Source: Ampullaceana balthica (lineage: Eukaryota; Mollusca; Gastropoda; Lymnaeidae). From it: a stretch of DNA of 64,000 bases. The translations under genes and the position numbers were made by a program. Positions 30,944-43,000 of the stretch are shown piece by piece; position 1 is the first letter of the stretch, and each line of letters begins with the position of its first letter. The stretch covers positions 588,501-652,500 of the forward strand of contig CALYLW010000066.1 of the NCBI GenBank assembly GCA_944989445.1, written 5' to 3'. The notes under the pieces were generated by a model. It ran no database searches and was not told the origin of the DNA. It worked only from the letters and a program-made list of their open reading frames with translations.

Positions 30944-32826
30944 TTCAGTTTCTTTTACTAGCAATAACAAAATCTAGTTCGTATAGCAATAGTCTAGGAT
31001 GTGGTAGTCTAGATTGTAAATTATGATGCTTAGATGAGTGTGCTTGTTTAGATGCCATGTTTTGTTCATTAGAATGTGACATCGGTGATATATTGTATAT
31101 CAACTTAATGTCATTAAATTAGCATTGACATTAATACACAATTTGGATTGCTTTAACTGTTGTATAGACTTCACTGTTGAATAAATCTGTTTGGCAGACT
31201 GAACTCTTGGATACATATAAAACTGTTGCATGGATAAGTTGTTGAATATAAGTTGTTGAATATAAGTTGAGTTGTTTGATACATCAAATGTTGGATAACT
31301 CTTGACTTAGTTCAATGAGTGAATTATTGGATACATTGCATTTTTAAATGGCATTGATATTAGACTGGATTGTTGAATAAGTTATACATTTATGTTAATA
31401 TGTACTATGATCTCAATGTTTAGTTCAAAGCAAAATCTTTCCATTGCATCTCTTATTGAAATAGCTGGTTCCACAGAGGAAAGCTATTGAACTCATTATA
31501 CTATGCTAACCATAACATTTGTATCTCCTCCCCCCCCCTTTCCCTCAAGCTGAAATAACATACAGGACCACTCTTCTACTGTCTGTTTAACTGGGCAAAT
31601 ATAAAAGAGACATATTTTTAAATACATATCATTTGATACTGCCATTTATATTGTTAGATTATCATAGGTTGTGTAGGCCTGGCCATAAACTGAATACAAC
31701 TGATATTGCTACAAATGTGATGTACATATCTATGTCATATGCCATTGCTACTATGACTGTTATTTACATATTCCTACAATGTCTTTAGCTCTAAAATGAT
31801 ACATTGTGTGATCAAAATTTATGATGTTAGAGGTGATTGTGTGAACAAACTTTACAATGTTAGAAATGATTGTGATTTTATGATCAAATTTATGATATTA
31901 GATACGCATTGTGATTGTGGGATTAAATTTATAATTTTAGTAATGCATTGTGATTGTGGGATCAAATTTATGAATTTAGTAATACATTGTGTGATCAAAT
32001 AGCTAAATTTATTAAAAGTGTTTTTTCTTTATCTATTCATATAATTAAGTTGATATGAATGTATGTATAGTATAATATAAGTAGCCAATAACATTCATTT
32101 CATAATTCACAATCAGTATATGAAGATTCACTCAGGGGTGTCATCAAAATATGAAGATTCACAAAGACAGTAAAAATGTTTTTGTTGCATTGATATTTAG
32201 AAACTATTATGTTAATGATGATTCATCACATTTTCAGCAATTTTAAACTTGCAATCAATCAAAGATAACTTACCAGAAGGCGAGAGTAGAAAAGATGATA
32301 GTCCTAAATTGAGAGCTCAAGGCTTATTTTTTGTTTGAAAAAATTATTGTAAATGTAATTTAATATAGGCAGCAAAAAAAAAGTAACATATTGGAGAACA
32401 CAATTTACTAGGAAACTCACAAACTAAATACTTCATATTTAAAGATATTGTGGACACTCACACACATAAAATATGGACAAAATACTTCAAAATCTTGTTT
32501 CTCTGTAATGGATGTGTTTAATTTGAAGTGGTAATACTACAGTCTCCTCCAATTATTCTCTTGAGATCACCAGTCCCAAAGTCTATACCTACCTTGTTTC
32601 AATCTTTTCCCAATGTATTTGGTAAAGGAGAATTCCATGACATATCAATAGTTCAAAACATCATTCACTTGTTTACACAAAAGTAAAAGTCTTGAGTGTA
32701 ATTTGAACACAAGAAATATGTAATATTTCATATATATGTTTGCTGTTATCTCACAACTAAAGGAAAACATCCTCAAAGTTGGGAATCTTGTTGTTTGAAA
32801 TATCACGTGACAAGCAGGGACATAAC
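30944..32826. other. 3' UTR/intergenic DNA between the convergent Erg and AP-3 sigma genes
   Basis: AT-rich, with a loose repeat at about 31790-32000 (TTGTGATTGTGGGATCAAAT and relatives). No gene seen. Confidence 0.5.
31180..31185 (+). promoter_or_regulatory. Candidate polyadenylation signal of the Erg gene
   Basis: AATAAA lies about 240 bases after the channel stop codon. It is the first canonical hexamer I noticed downstream of the stop. A single hexamer in AT-rich DNA is weak evidence. Confidence 0.35.
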
Positions 32827-33590
32827 ACTCAAATGTCTTGTATAAAGGAAGCACATACAAACTTTCATATCTAGCATACCACAGACCCCACTCAAATGTC
32901 TTGTATAAAGGAAGCACATACAAACTTTCATATCTAGCATACCACAGACCCCACTCAAATGTCTTGTATAAAGGAACCACATACAAACTTTCATATCTAG
33001 CATACCACAGACCCCACTCAAATGTCTTGTATAAAGGAACCACATACAAACTTTCATATCTAGCATACCACAGACCCCACTCAAATGTCTTGTATAAAGG
33101 AACCACATACAAACTTTCATATCTAGCATACCACAGACCCCACTCAAATGTCTTGTATAAAGGAACCACATACAAACTTTCATATCTAGCATACCACAGA
33201 CCCCACTCAAATGTCTTGTATAAAGGAACCACATACAAACTTTCATATCTAGCATACCACAGACCCCACTCAAATGTCTTGTATAAAGGAACCACATACA
33301 AACTTTCATATCTAGCATACCACAGACCCCACTCAAATGTCTTGTATAAAGGAACCACATACAAACTTTCATATCTAGCATACCACAGACCCCACTCAAA
33401 TGTCTTGTATAAAGGAACCACATACAAACTTTCATATCTAGCATACCACAGACCCCACTCAAATGTCTTGTATAAAGGAACCACATACAAACTTTCATAT
33501 CTAGCATACCACAGACCCCACTCAAATGTCTTGTATAAAGGAACCACTTACAAACTTTCATCTCTAGCATACCACAGACCCCACTCTGGT
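32827..33590. repeat. 63-bp minisatellite, 12 near-identical copies
   Basis: The unit begins ACTCAAATGTCTTGTATAAA and ends GCATACCACAGACCCC. Copies 3-11 look identical, the first two differ by AGCACA/ACCACA and the last carries small changes, which indicates recent homogenisation. It ends about 360 bp downstream of the AP-3 sigma stop (33947) and may be within its 3' UTR. The 21-codon period leaves one plus and two minus frames open for over 750 bp. Confidence 0.97.
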
Positions 33591-33946
33591 TGTAACATAC
33601 AGATTATCAAATACAGGGCAGCACACAATGAATTTTCTGTTTTACGGGGGATGACTTTTTTAAATATAATAAATGTTGGAAAGTCCTTAAAAATCAACAA
33701 ATCAAATTTCATTTCCTATAATGTACATATCAACAACTTGTATTATATCAGCACAGTGCCAGACAACCATATCATCCCCACAAGCTCACAAATGTAGTTG
33801 CAAGGGATGTAGATTTCCACATGCTTCTATAATCATTTATGTCAGTATTCCTAATATTTGTTATGCACCTCAGACATATTCACCAAAACATACTGTAAGT
33901 TCATATGTGAGACTTGTGTTCACAAAAAAGTTCCCAATGGAGGTGA

Positions 33947-34066
33947 CTAGAATTTTAAGTTTCCAAGGCTTGGTAAATCAGGTAATTTGATGTCCTTTAT
34001 CTTCTGTGGAATGTTCATTTCTTTAACAGCAGAGACGGCACGGGCGGGCGCAGCAGAGATACCAGC
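33947..34066 (-). CDS. AP-3 sigma exon 6 with stop codon
   Basis: Acceptor ttctattttag, stop TAG at 33949-33947. It encodes AGISAAPARAVSAVKEMNIP and a variable tail ending PSLGNLKF. SAAPARAVSAVK identifies the AP-3 class. It is separated from exon 5 by a 7.5-kb intron. Confidence 0.94.
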   Translation of the reverse strand, partial: AGISAAPARAVSAVKEMNIPQKIKDIKLPDLPSLGNLKF

Positions 34067-37000
34067 CTAAAATAGAACAATTGGAGAACATGTGAAATCA
34101 GGTACAACTAGGTCATGGGCAAGTGGAAGAGAACAATTATTTATTTTACAACTGTAATAGACATATTTTGAAACCTATTTTTATTGATTATCATGCATTA
34201 TAACTGTGATTGACAAAATAAATTATTCTGAAAATATATGAATTTATATTAAATAACTCTAAATACGGCAACTGCATTAATCATTAAAGTCTAAATTTAA
34301 TGTAAATAATATAAGGTCTGATTAAATTTAAGCACATCTAGACATTAAACAGTTTTGGACATTTTACCCAGTCATTAAATCATTGCTAAACATTTCCAAT
34401 AATTAATTTAGAACTGGTCATTACATTAACTAATTTTTTGTCATTTTGAGGCATGTAGGTGACCTGAAGGTATATGAATGTTAGATACAGGAGTCAAAGA
34501 GAGGTGCATATAGGTGACCTGAAGGTTTATGAATGTTAGATACAGGAGTCCAAGAGAGGTGCATGTGGGTGACCTGAAGGTATATGAATGTTAGATACGG
34601 GAGTCCAAGAGAGGTGCATGTGGGTGACCTGCAGGTATATGAATGTTAGATACGGGAGTCCAAGAGAGGTGCATGTGGGTGACCTGAAGGTATATGAATG
34701 TTAGATACAGGAGTCCAAGAGAGGTGCATGTGGGTGACCTGCAGGTATATGAATGTTAGATACAGGAGTCCAAGAGAGGTGCATGTGGGTGACCTGCAGG
34801 TATATGAATGTTAGATACAGGAGTCCAAGAGAGGTGCATGTGGGTGACCTGAAGGTTTATGAATGTTAGATACGGGAGTCCAAGAGAGGTGCATGTGGGT
34901 GACCTGAAGGTATATGAATGTTAGATACAGGAGTCCAAGAGAGGTGTATGTGGGTGACCTGAAGGTTTATGAATGTTAGATACGGGAGTCCAAGAGAGGT
35001 GCATGTGGGTGACCTGAAGGTATATGAATGTTAGATACAGGAGTCCAAGAGAGGTGTATGCTGTTAGATACAGGAGTCCAAGAGAGGTGTATGCTGTTAT
35101 CCATGTTATTGGCCTCACGGGTTTTATTCTGATGGAGTTGGGACTCAAAGATTATATTCTCACAGTCAATCCTTGTCAACATAATAAGAATTTTAAAGTT
35201 CAAAAGTACAACTATAATCGGAATCTTTGCGTATTAAGTATGTGCAGTTTTGAGAAATAGCTATCAAATGTGACGAAATCTAGACCTTCCTGTGCTAGCA
35301 ATGTCTATTCATTGAAGCAGCAATGGCTATTGTCTGTTTAAACCAGGTCAAATTACTATGAAAAGTTACTACAATCAGTAATAAGTCCCTTTTAGCAATG
35401 TCTATAAGTTGATGTAGCAATGTCTATAAGTTGATGTAGCAATGTCTATAAGTTGATGTAGCAATGTCTATAAGTTGATGTAGCAATGTCTATAAGTTGA
35501 TGTAGCAATGTCTATAAGTTGATGTAGCAATGTCTATAAGTTGATGTAGCAATGTCTATAAGTTGATGTAGCAATGTCTATAAGTTGATGTAGCAATGTC
35601 TATAAGTTGATGTAGCAATGTCTATAAGTTGATGTAGCAATGTCTATAAGCTGATGTAGCAATGTCTATAAGTTGATGTAGCAATGTCTATAAGTTGATG
35701 TAGCAATGTCTATAAGTTGATGTAGCAATGTCTATAAGCTGATGTAGCAATGTCTATAAGTTGATGTAGCAATGTCTATAAGTTGATGTAGCAATGTCTA
35801 TAAGTTGATGTAGCAATGTCTATAAGTTGATGTAGCAATGTATATAAGTTGATGTAGCAATGTCTATAAGTTGATGTAGCAATGTCTATAAGTTGATGTA
35901 GCAATGTCTATAAGTTGATGTAGCAATGTCTATAAGTTGATGTAGCAATGTCTATAAGTTGATGTAGCAATGTCTATAAGCTGATGTAGCAATGTCTATA
36001 AGTTGATGTAGCAATGTCTATAAGTTGATGTAGCAATGTCTATAAGTTGATGTAGCAATGTCTATAAGTTGATGTAGCAATGTCTATAAGTTGATGTAGC
36101 AATGTCTATAAGTTGATGTAGCAATGTCTATAAGTTGATGTAGCAATGTCTATAAGTTGATGTAGCAATGTCTATAAGTTGATGTAGCAATGTCTATAAG
36201 CTGATGTAGCAATGTCTATAAGTTGATGTAGCAATGTCTATAAGTTGATGTAGCAATGTCTATAAGTTGATGTAGCAATGTCTATAAGTTGATGTAGCAA
36301 TGTCTATAAGTTGATGTAGCAATGTCTATAAGTTGATGTAGCAATGTCTATAAGTTGATGTAGCAATGTCTATAAGTTGATGTAGCAATGTCTATAAGCT
36401 GATGTAGCAATGTCTATAAGTTGATGTAGCAATGTCTATAAGTTGATGTAGCAATGTCTATAAGTTGATGTAGCAATGTCTATAAGCTGATGTAGCAATG
36501 TCTATAAGTTGATGTAGCAATGTCTATAAGTTGATGTAGCAATGTCTATAAGCTGATGTAGCAATGTCTATAAGTTGATGTAGCAATGTCTATAAGTTGA
36601 TGTAGCAATGTCTATAAGTTGATGTAGCAATGTCTATAAGTTGATGTAGCAATGTCTATAAGTTGATGTAGCAATGTCTATAAGTTGATGTAGCAATGTC
36701 TATAAGTTGATGTAGCAATGTCGCAAGCAATGACTGGCCATTCTTGCTTTAAAATTAACATTGGGGTTTCACAACCACTTTGAAAAATTTGACAAAGTAT
36801 TGTGCTCATTCAACAAATTGTTAATACAAAAATGTTTTTTTAATAAATGCAAATTGTATTAAAAAATTCAAAATTTCAATCAAAAAGAAAATTAGAAGTT
36901 AGGAAAATAAACTTGTGACCTGCTTAAGTGAAAGTAAATCAAGAAATGTTTGTAACACATAAACACTTCTATGAAAGGTTGATGACTGTTCTTGGTCAGA

Positions 37001-40000
37001 ATACCAAACATGTGGATTGAGATTCAAAGTCCAACTCCAACAAAGGGTTTGACAAGAAACAAAAACACAAAACACAAACCAACTCCCTAGGTGGATGGGA
37101 ACTCATCAAGGAGAAGGCTAACCCTTGACTCCTGTATGCATTAATGACATTGATAAACTTCAAGTAACTCCTGTACTCTGTACATTTATAACTTATTGTC
37201 ATAGGCTCAAAAAATAAATACATTATTACTAAACTTAAATATAACCAGAGGAATCAGGAAATATTTACATGTGAAAATTAACTTAAGACCACCGCTTACA
37301 GATATAAAAGCCACATATTTTGCTCACAGAAATAAAAGCCACGTATTTTATAAGGCGCACAGAAGTAAAAAAAAATGCTTAATAATTGAAATGATGTCTT
37401 GGTCTTGTTCACTTGTAGATTGATGTTGGCTGAGTTAAGTATAGTGTAATGTAGACTTGTAGATTGATGTTGGCTGAGTGAAGTATAGTGTAATGTAGAC
37501 TTGTAGATTGATGTTGGCTGAGTTAAGTATATTGTAAGGTAGACTTGTAGATTGATGTTGGCTGAGTTAAGTATATTGTAAGGTAGACTTGTAGATTGAT
37601 GTTGGCTGAGTTAAGTATATTGTAAGGTAGACTTGTAGATTGATGTTGGCTGAGTTAAGTATATTGTAAGGTAGACTTGTAGATTGATGTTGGCTGAGTT
37701 AAGTATATTGTAAGGTAGACTTGTAGATTGATGTTGGCTGAGTTAAGTATATTGTAAGCATTGTAAGGTAGACTTGTAGATTGATGTTGGCTGAGTTAAG
37801 TATATTGTAAGGTAGACTTGTAGATTGATGTTGGCTGAGTTAAGTATATTGTAAGGTAGACTTGTAGATTGATGTTGGCTGAGTTAAGTATATTGTAAGG
37901 TAGACTTGTAGATTGATGTTGGCTGAGTTAAGTATATTGTAAGGTAGACTTGTAGATTGATGTTGGCTGAGTTAAGTATATTGTAAGGTAGACTTGTAGA
38001 TTGATGTTGGCTGAGTTAAGTATATTGTAATGTAGACTTGTAGATTGATGTTGGCTGAGTTAAGTATATTGTAAGGTAGACTTGTAGATTGATGTTGGCT
38101 GAAAACATTACCATACAGTGCCATTGAGGAAAGGTGCTGTCAAACATAAAATGGCAGCAATAGAAATGTTCACAATTTCACATAATTTTCGTGGCCGGTG
38201 GGGGAAAGTTATGTGCAGTGCATAACTTGTGTTGGGAGAGGGTTCAAGGAGGGGGAATGCTGAGCATATCAACTTGCATGGGATGCAGTGTGCATATAGT
38301 TAAAGAGCAACATGCAGAAGCTAGGAACCAAGCCCGCTGTGTTACAAGGAAAGGTTAAAGTTCAAGTGGGTTAGGATACTGGTTATGAGGTCTAAAAAAA
38401 GCTTTTCCTAACTGTGCCTAACCTTGCCTAACGTGGGTCAGAATCGAACCCCTTTAGGTAGAAATGTTGATTGATGACTGCCATGACCTTGAATATCATC
38501 CAGTTCAAGGTCATCAGTTTTGCCATATATGCCAGCATTCCCCCCAATTTTGTGGAGGACTCCCAGGACATGGTCCCGAGCCTGAACAGATTGATTTTGT
38601 GCAAAGTAGTTGATAAATATCTCAGTCAAATAGATGATAAACATCAAAGTCAAATAGATGATAAATATCACACTCAGAAGATAAACATCACAAATACATG
38701 ATAAATATCACACTCAAATAGATAATAAATAAATACCAGTAAAAGATATATGTTTTATAAATATTAAAATCTAATAGATGATAATATTACAGCAAGGGTT
38801 TCTCATATTCTCGGCTTGTGCTTGTCTTTGAAAAAATTAATAGCCGAACAATGACTTTTTAAGCTAATAAAACACTTTTATTCCTGGAAAACATTGGTGA
38901 AATTAATTCTCTATAGAATAAATAATTTTCACTAGTAATGAAAGTAATGGCATGTAACCATTGATGTTATTTACTGATTGTGACATTATGTGATTGCTGA
39001 AATTCAAAAGCTCAAGTATTTGCAGTCTAAAAAATGTATACTATTGGTTTCCCAATAGAAAAATTGCAAGGAATCGTGGAGATGCTGCTTAAAACCTTTA
39101 AAAATCAAATAAATGACAAAATAAATTTAAAAAATTTTTAAACATGCTAAGCTAAGTATTACAAAAATTAAAATATATCTACAGTGGGGCCCGCTTAAGT
39201 CGACGGCCTCGGGGTATGAAAAATGACGCCGAGATAACCGATCACCGAGTTAAACGAAAACCAATATGGCGACAAAATATTAACATGCGCTTGAAATGTC
39301 TTTATAATTATATACATGATGTGCGTTAATTAGTGATGGGACAATTAATCGGAATCGTATCGGAATATCGGGACCCTAATATTTCTTCACTCTTTCCTAA
39401 GGTTAAGACCGTTCATTTTTAAGGACCGTTTAAATATAATGTAATGGGGGTGAGACTGCAATAAATTTAAATAATTTAAATATAATATAACCCAGGGTTC
39501 CCACTCAGTCGGGAATTCTTAAAATAATTTTCCCGGTCTTGAAAGTCGGGAAATGTTATGACTAGTCGGGAATTCATATATAAATATTTTTTTTTGCCAA
39601 AGTAAATGACTTACGTCTCTGTGGTCATGTTTCGATTCAATTAAAAAGAAAAAAATTTAAGTTACCAGTTTATAATTGACTGCGCATTTTTTTTCAAATT
39701 TTTCGCCTCGCCTCATGGCGCGTGTTTGCAATGCCAGTCGAATCGGCAAATTTAAAAAAAAATAAACATATCAATATGGTAATTTTAAGTTTAATGCTTT
39801 TGACGTGCAGGATATCTGTCACTATGAGACCACACTCGAATTTCCTCCGCCAATCAAATGATACGTGTAGCTTGTAATATAAATAGTAACAAATGCGCCT
39901 TGACCTTATCAGAATTCGACCAACAACAGTGATGACGTGTATATTATATATCTAATAGAATATTAAAAACCACACGGAATAATCTACATAGTTGACAAAT

Positions 40001-43000
40001 TTTTAAAAAATGCCTTTTCTGGAAGGAACCGGTTCAATAATGGGCATATGTTCCAAGCGTTCACGTACACATGACGTATTTTAATATATCTAGTGGATTG
40101 TAGTGGATGTTATATGTCCCAAATGAGTCTGCATTACCCCCAAGAATTCCCTTTTGACCCCAGATGAGGTTATTTACCCCTGTTCGCGACCTCTTTCTTA
40201 ATGCATCAGAAAATGCCTGTCAGTCAATTGAGGGATTTTTTAAAAAAACATTTCAAAAAATATTATTTTTAAATATATTTTTTTTCTAAACAAAGACGTT
40301 AACCATGATGATTAATAGTCAATGTTTAATTTGTATTCATTAAAATAAAATATGTTGTTCGTCCGTCGTGGTCGACGATGACCACTCTCATAATATTTGC
40401 TGGGCCGCCACATGTGTCCTCTGGTGACTTATTAACCCTATTTTGTCACGAAAAAGGCGTCCGCATGTCGGACAAGAGATGGATGCGATCCCTTCAGGAG
40501 GGTTTTGGATACGTTCCTTTCTGGCTTGACGTTTTAACTTGGCAGCCTGTTGTCTATTAACTTCACAGACAGCTGCGCCATTCGATATCATAGAGCGCCA
40601 GTGGGCTCGGTTACTGGCTGCTGCTTCCCAGGAGTCGTGTCCGATGTCGAAAGCCTTCAGAGCAGTTTTAAGTAAAACATTAAAATAAAATATAATCTAA
40701 GGATGTTAACAGTTCGTTTTTTGAAGGCCGGTTAAACGATTTGAAAAAAATGCTTCACGCGGGTTGCGATATTACAATGTAGACCTTCACTAAATAAATA
40801 ATAAATACTTAAATGACAATAAAAGGGATTTGAAACATACTTATTTTCAAATGGAAAATAAGGTGTTTTTTTGGAAGGGGGAAGGTCAAAGCTTTGTGAC
40901 GTATTTTTAGAGGGGGGTCTAACTTTTTGTGACGACGTGTGACGAAGGGGGGGAGGGGGTCAAAAATCGGAAAAAATAGAGTGACGTCATTTATGGACGG
41001 CCCCAAAGTGAAACAAGATAAAAACATCCGGTAATTTTTATTGAAATCTCGTAGAATCACACAATAGCCGGAAGTCTCGAAGAAAGCGAGATGTCAACAC
41101 TGTTTTGAACTAAAAATGCCAAAGTGCATTGCTAGGCGAACAGACGGGGATCGAGCTAACCGACGTTAAGTTGCAAATTTGGCACTCTTTTGTGCTCGAA
41201 ATATCAGGGCTTGGCGTTTTTAAAAAATCGAATTAACCGCTGAAAAAATGCAAAGACAAAGAGAGAATTTAGCGGTTCCAAAAAAAACGTCGACTTAATA
41301 GAGCTGGCGAGTTAACCAGGGCTCGTGTTCAGTGGGCCCCACTGTATAATAATATAGACACAGCAAGAGTGGGTATTGTTCGAAAAGGCCTCTAAAGGTT
41401 ATATGACCCCTCACTCCTACTCCATCTCCACTTATGTTTCTGACCCTATCCCCCCCCCCACCTTAGAAAGAGTTCTTTCAGACTATCAGTTTATCAGATA
41501 ATGAATAAACAATTAAATAGATTAAAGTATATTCACAAATTAACAAAGAAAAAAGCGAACTAGATCCAAATACAACAACAAAGTATATGATGAGTGCCCA
41601 ATCAAACCCACTAACCTCTTGTTTCTCCAACTTGTTTTGCTCTTCTATACGAGTGATGATCTCTGTCATATTTGTTTCCAACACCATCCCACCCATCACT
41701 AACTCAGATAATATGTAGTGGACCTGGCCATAAACAGACATTTTTATTTGATGTAATGTAATGTACCTGACATTCTCTGTATTCTTGTCCAAAATTATTA
41801 TTTTATTTTTTTATGAGTGTACCATAACCTTTTTTTATTTTGAGGTCGTAGGGGGTTCTAATGTTTCCATTAGAACATTCTCTGTCTTAGTAGACCTTGG
41901 CGGCACCCATCCCTCTCCAAGTCAGCAGAGGACATTCTTAGCGTTAGTCATTCATCAACATTTTTATAGTGGCTTTAACATGGGCTAGATCCCACGCCCC
42001 TCAGCTTGTGAGGCGAACGCACTATTGACTTGGCTATCCAGCCACCAAAACTTACAGTTGTTGATTAATTTCTAAAGTTAATAGAAAACTTGAATTGTCA
42101 AAAGACAAGACAACCTAAGATTAATAATATGACATTAATCTTTAAAACAGATTATTGAAATTTGTATTAACAGTTGAGACAAGCCATAAATGTCAGGCCC
42201 CTAGGGAGAAGAGGGGTGGTGTGCCATGAATTAGAGGCAAAGGACAATCTGCCAAATTAGCATGACATCAAGTTAAGGTTGCCCCCTTGATGAGGTAAGT
42301 AAAATCTATGGTATAGAATGCTGTTACTAACAACATGTTTTAGGCTATTTTGAATATACATATCTAATGATTATGTCATTTAAGTTTTATAATAAAGGTA
42401 TTGTTCATTCAGAGCTAATATATAGCTAATGATTATGTCATTTAAGTGTTATAATATAGCTATTGTTTATTCAGAGCTAATACATAGCTAATGATTATGT
42501 CAGTTAAGTGTTATAATATAGCTATTGTTTATTCAGAGCTAATGCATAGCTAATGATTATGTCATAATGTTTGATTATGTTTTATAACATAGGTATTGTT
42601 TGTTTATCCAGAGCTAATGTAAATGATACCAAAAGCCGATGACATAAATTGTTCAATTAAGATAAATACTAATATTATATAATATGGTATAGCTCAAGGA
42701 ACTTACCTTATCTACGTGAAATATCAGATCAAGCTCACAAACATTTTCAAAGCATTTGTCTAATGTCTCCACAAAAACCTAAAAAAAAATCAGGGGCAAG
42801 TTTTATAGGACTATCTCTTAAGAAGCTGATGAACTGTACCAAAAAGGCTGTATCAACGTTTAAAGCCTCAAAGCACTGTAATGCGCGCCTTGTCTCTAAT
42901 CCCAAAGTGCGGTAAAGCGCGCCTCGATAGCGCTCTCTTTAGTATTGAAATCAGAGAACATAGAAACTCTTTATTTAGTGAAAGAAGCTTTAATCGACTT

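Larger units (their letters stand above)
39182..41344. mobile_element. pogo/Tigger-like element (Tc1-mariner) with TA duplication, heavily nested
   Basis: The left end is CAGTGGGGCCCGCTTAAGTC and the minus-strand right end CAGTGGGGCCCACTGAACAC, with a GTCGACTTAA block inside the right arm. TA flanks both sides (39180-39181, 41345-41346). The ends resemble Tigger-type elements. No transposase is readable; the interior carries a hAT-like end (39484), a dispersed repeat (39975-40140), a truncated LINE (40354-40677) and a GGGGCCGTCC-type end (to 41006). Confidence 0.85.

Noticed and set aside
12501..33590. Excess of array periods divisible by three as a sign of coding constraint
   Set aside because: Of about 17 units (15, 22, 25, 27, 28, 31, 32, 35, 36, 36, 38, 40, 44, 55, 57, 63, 84) seven are multiples of three, close to chance; only the 84-bp array overlaps real coding sequence.
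32645..33797. Three overlapping open frames of 255-319 codons across the 63-bp array
   Set aside because: Same cause: a 21-codon period. Three frames on two strands cannot all be genes, and none has non-repeat conserved sequence.
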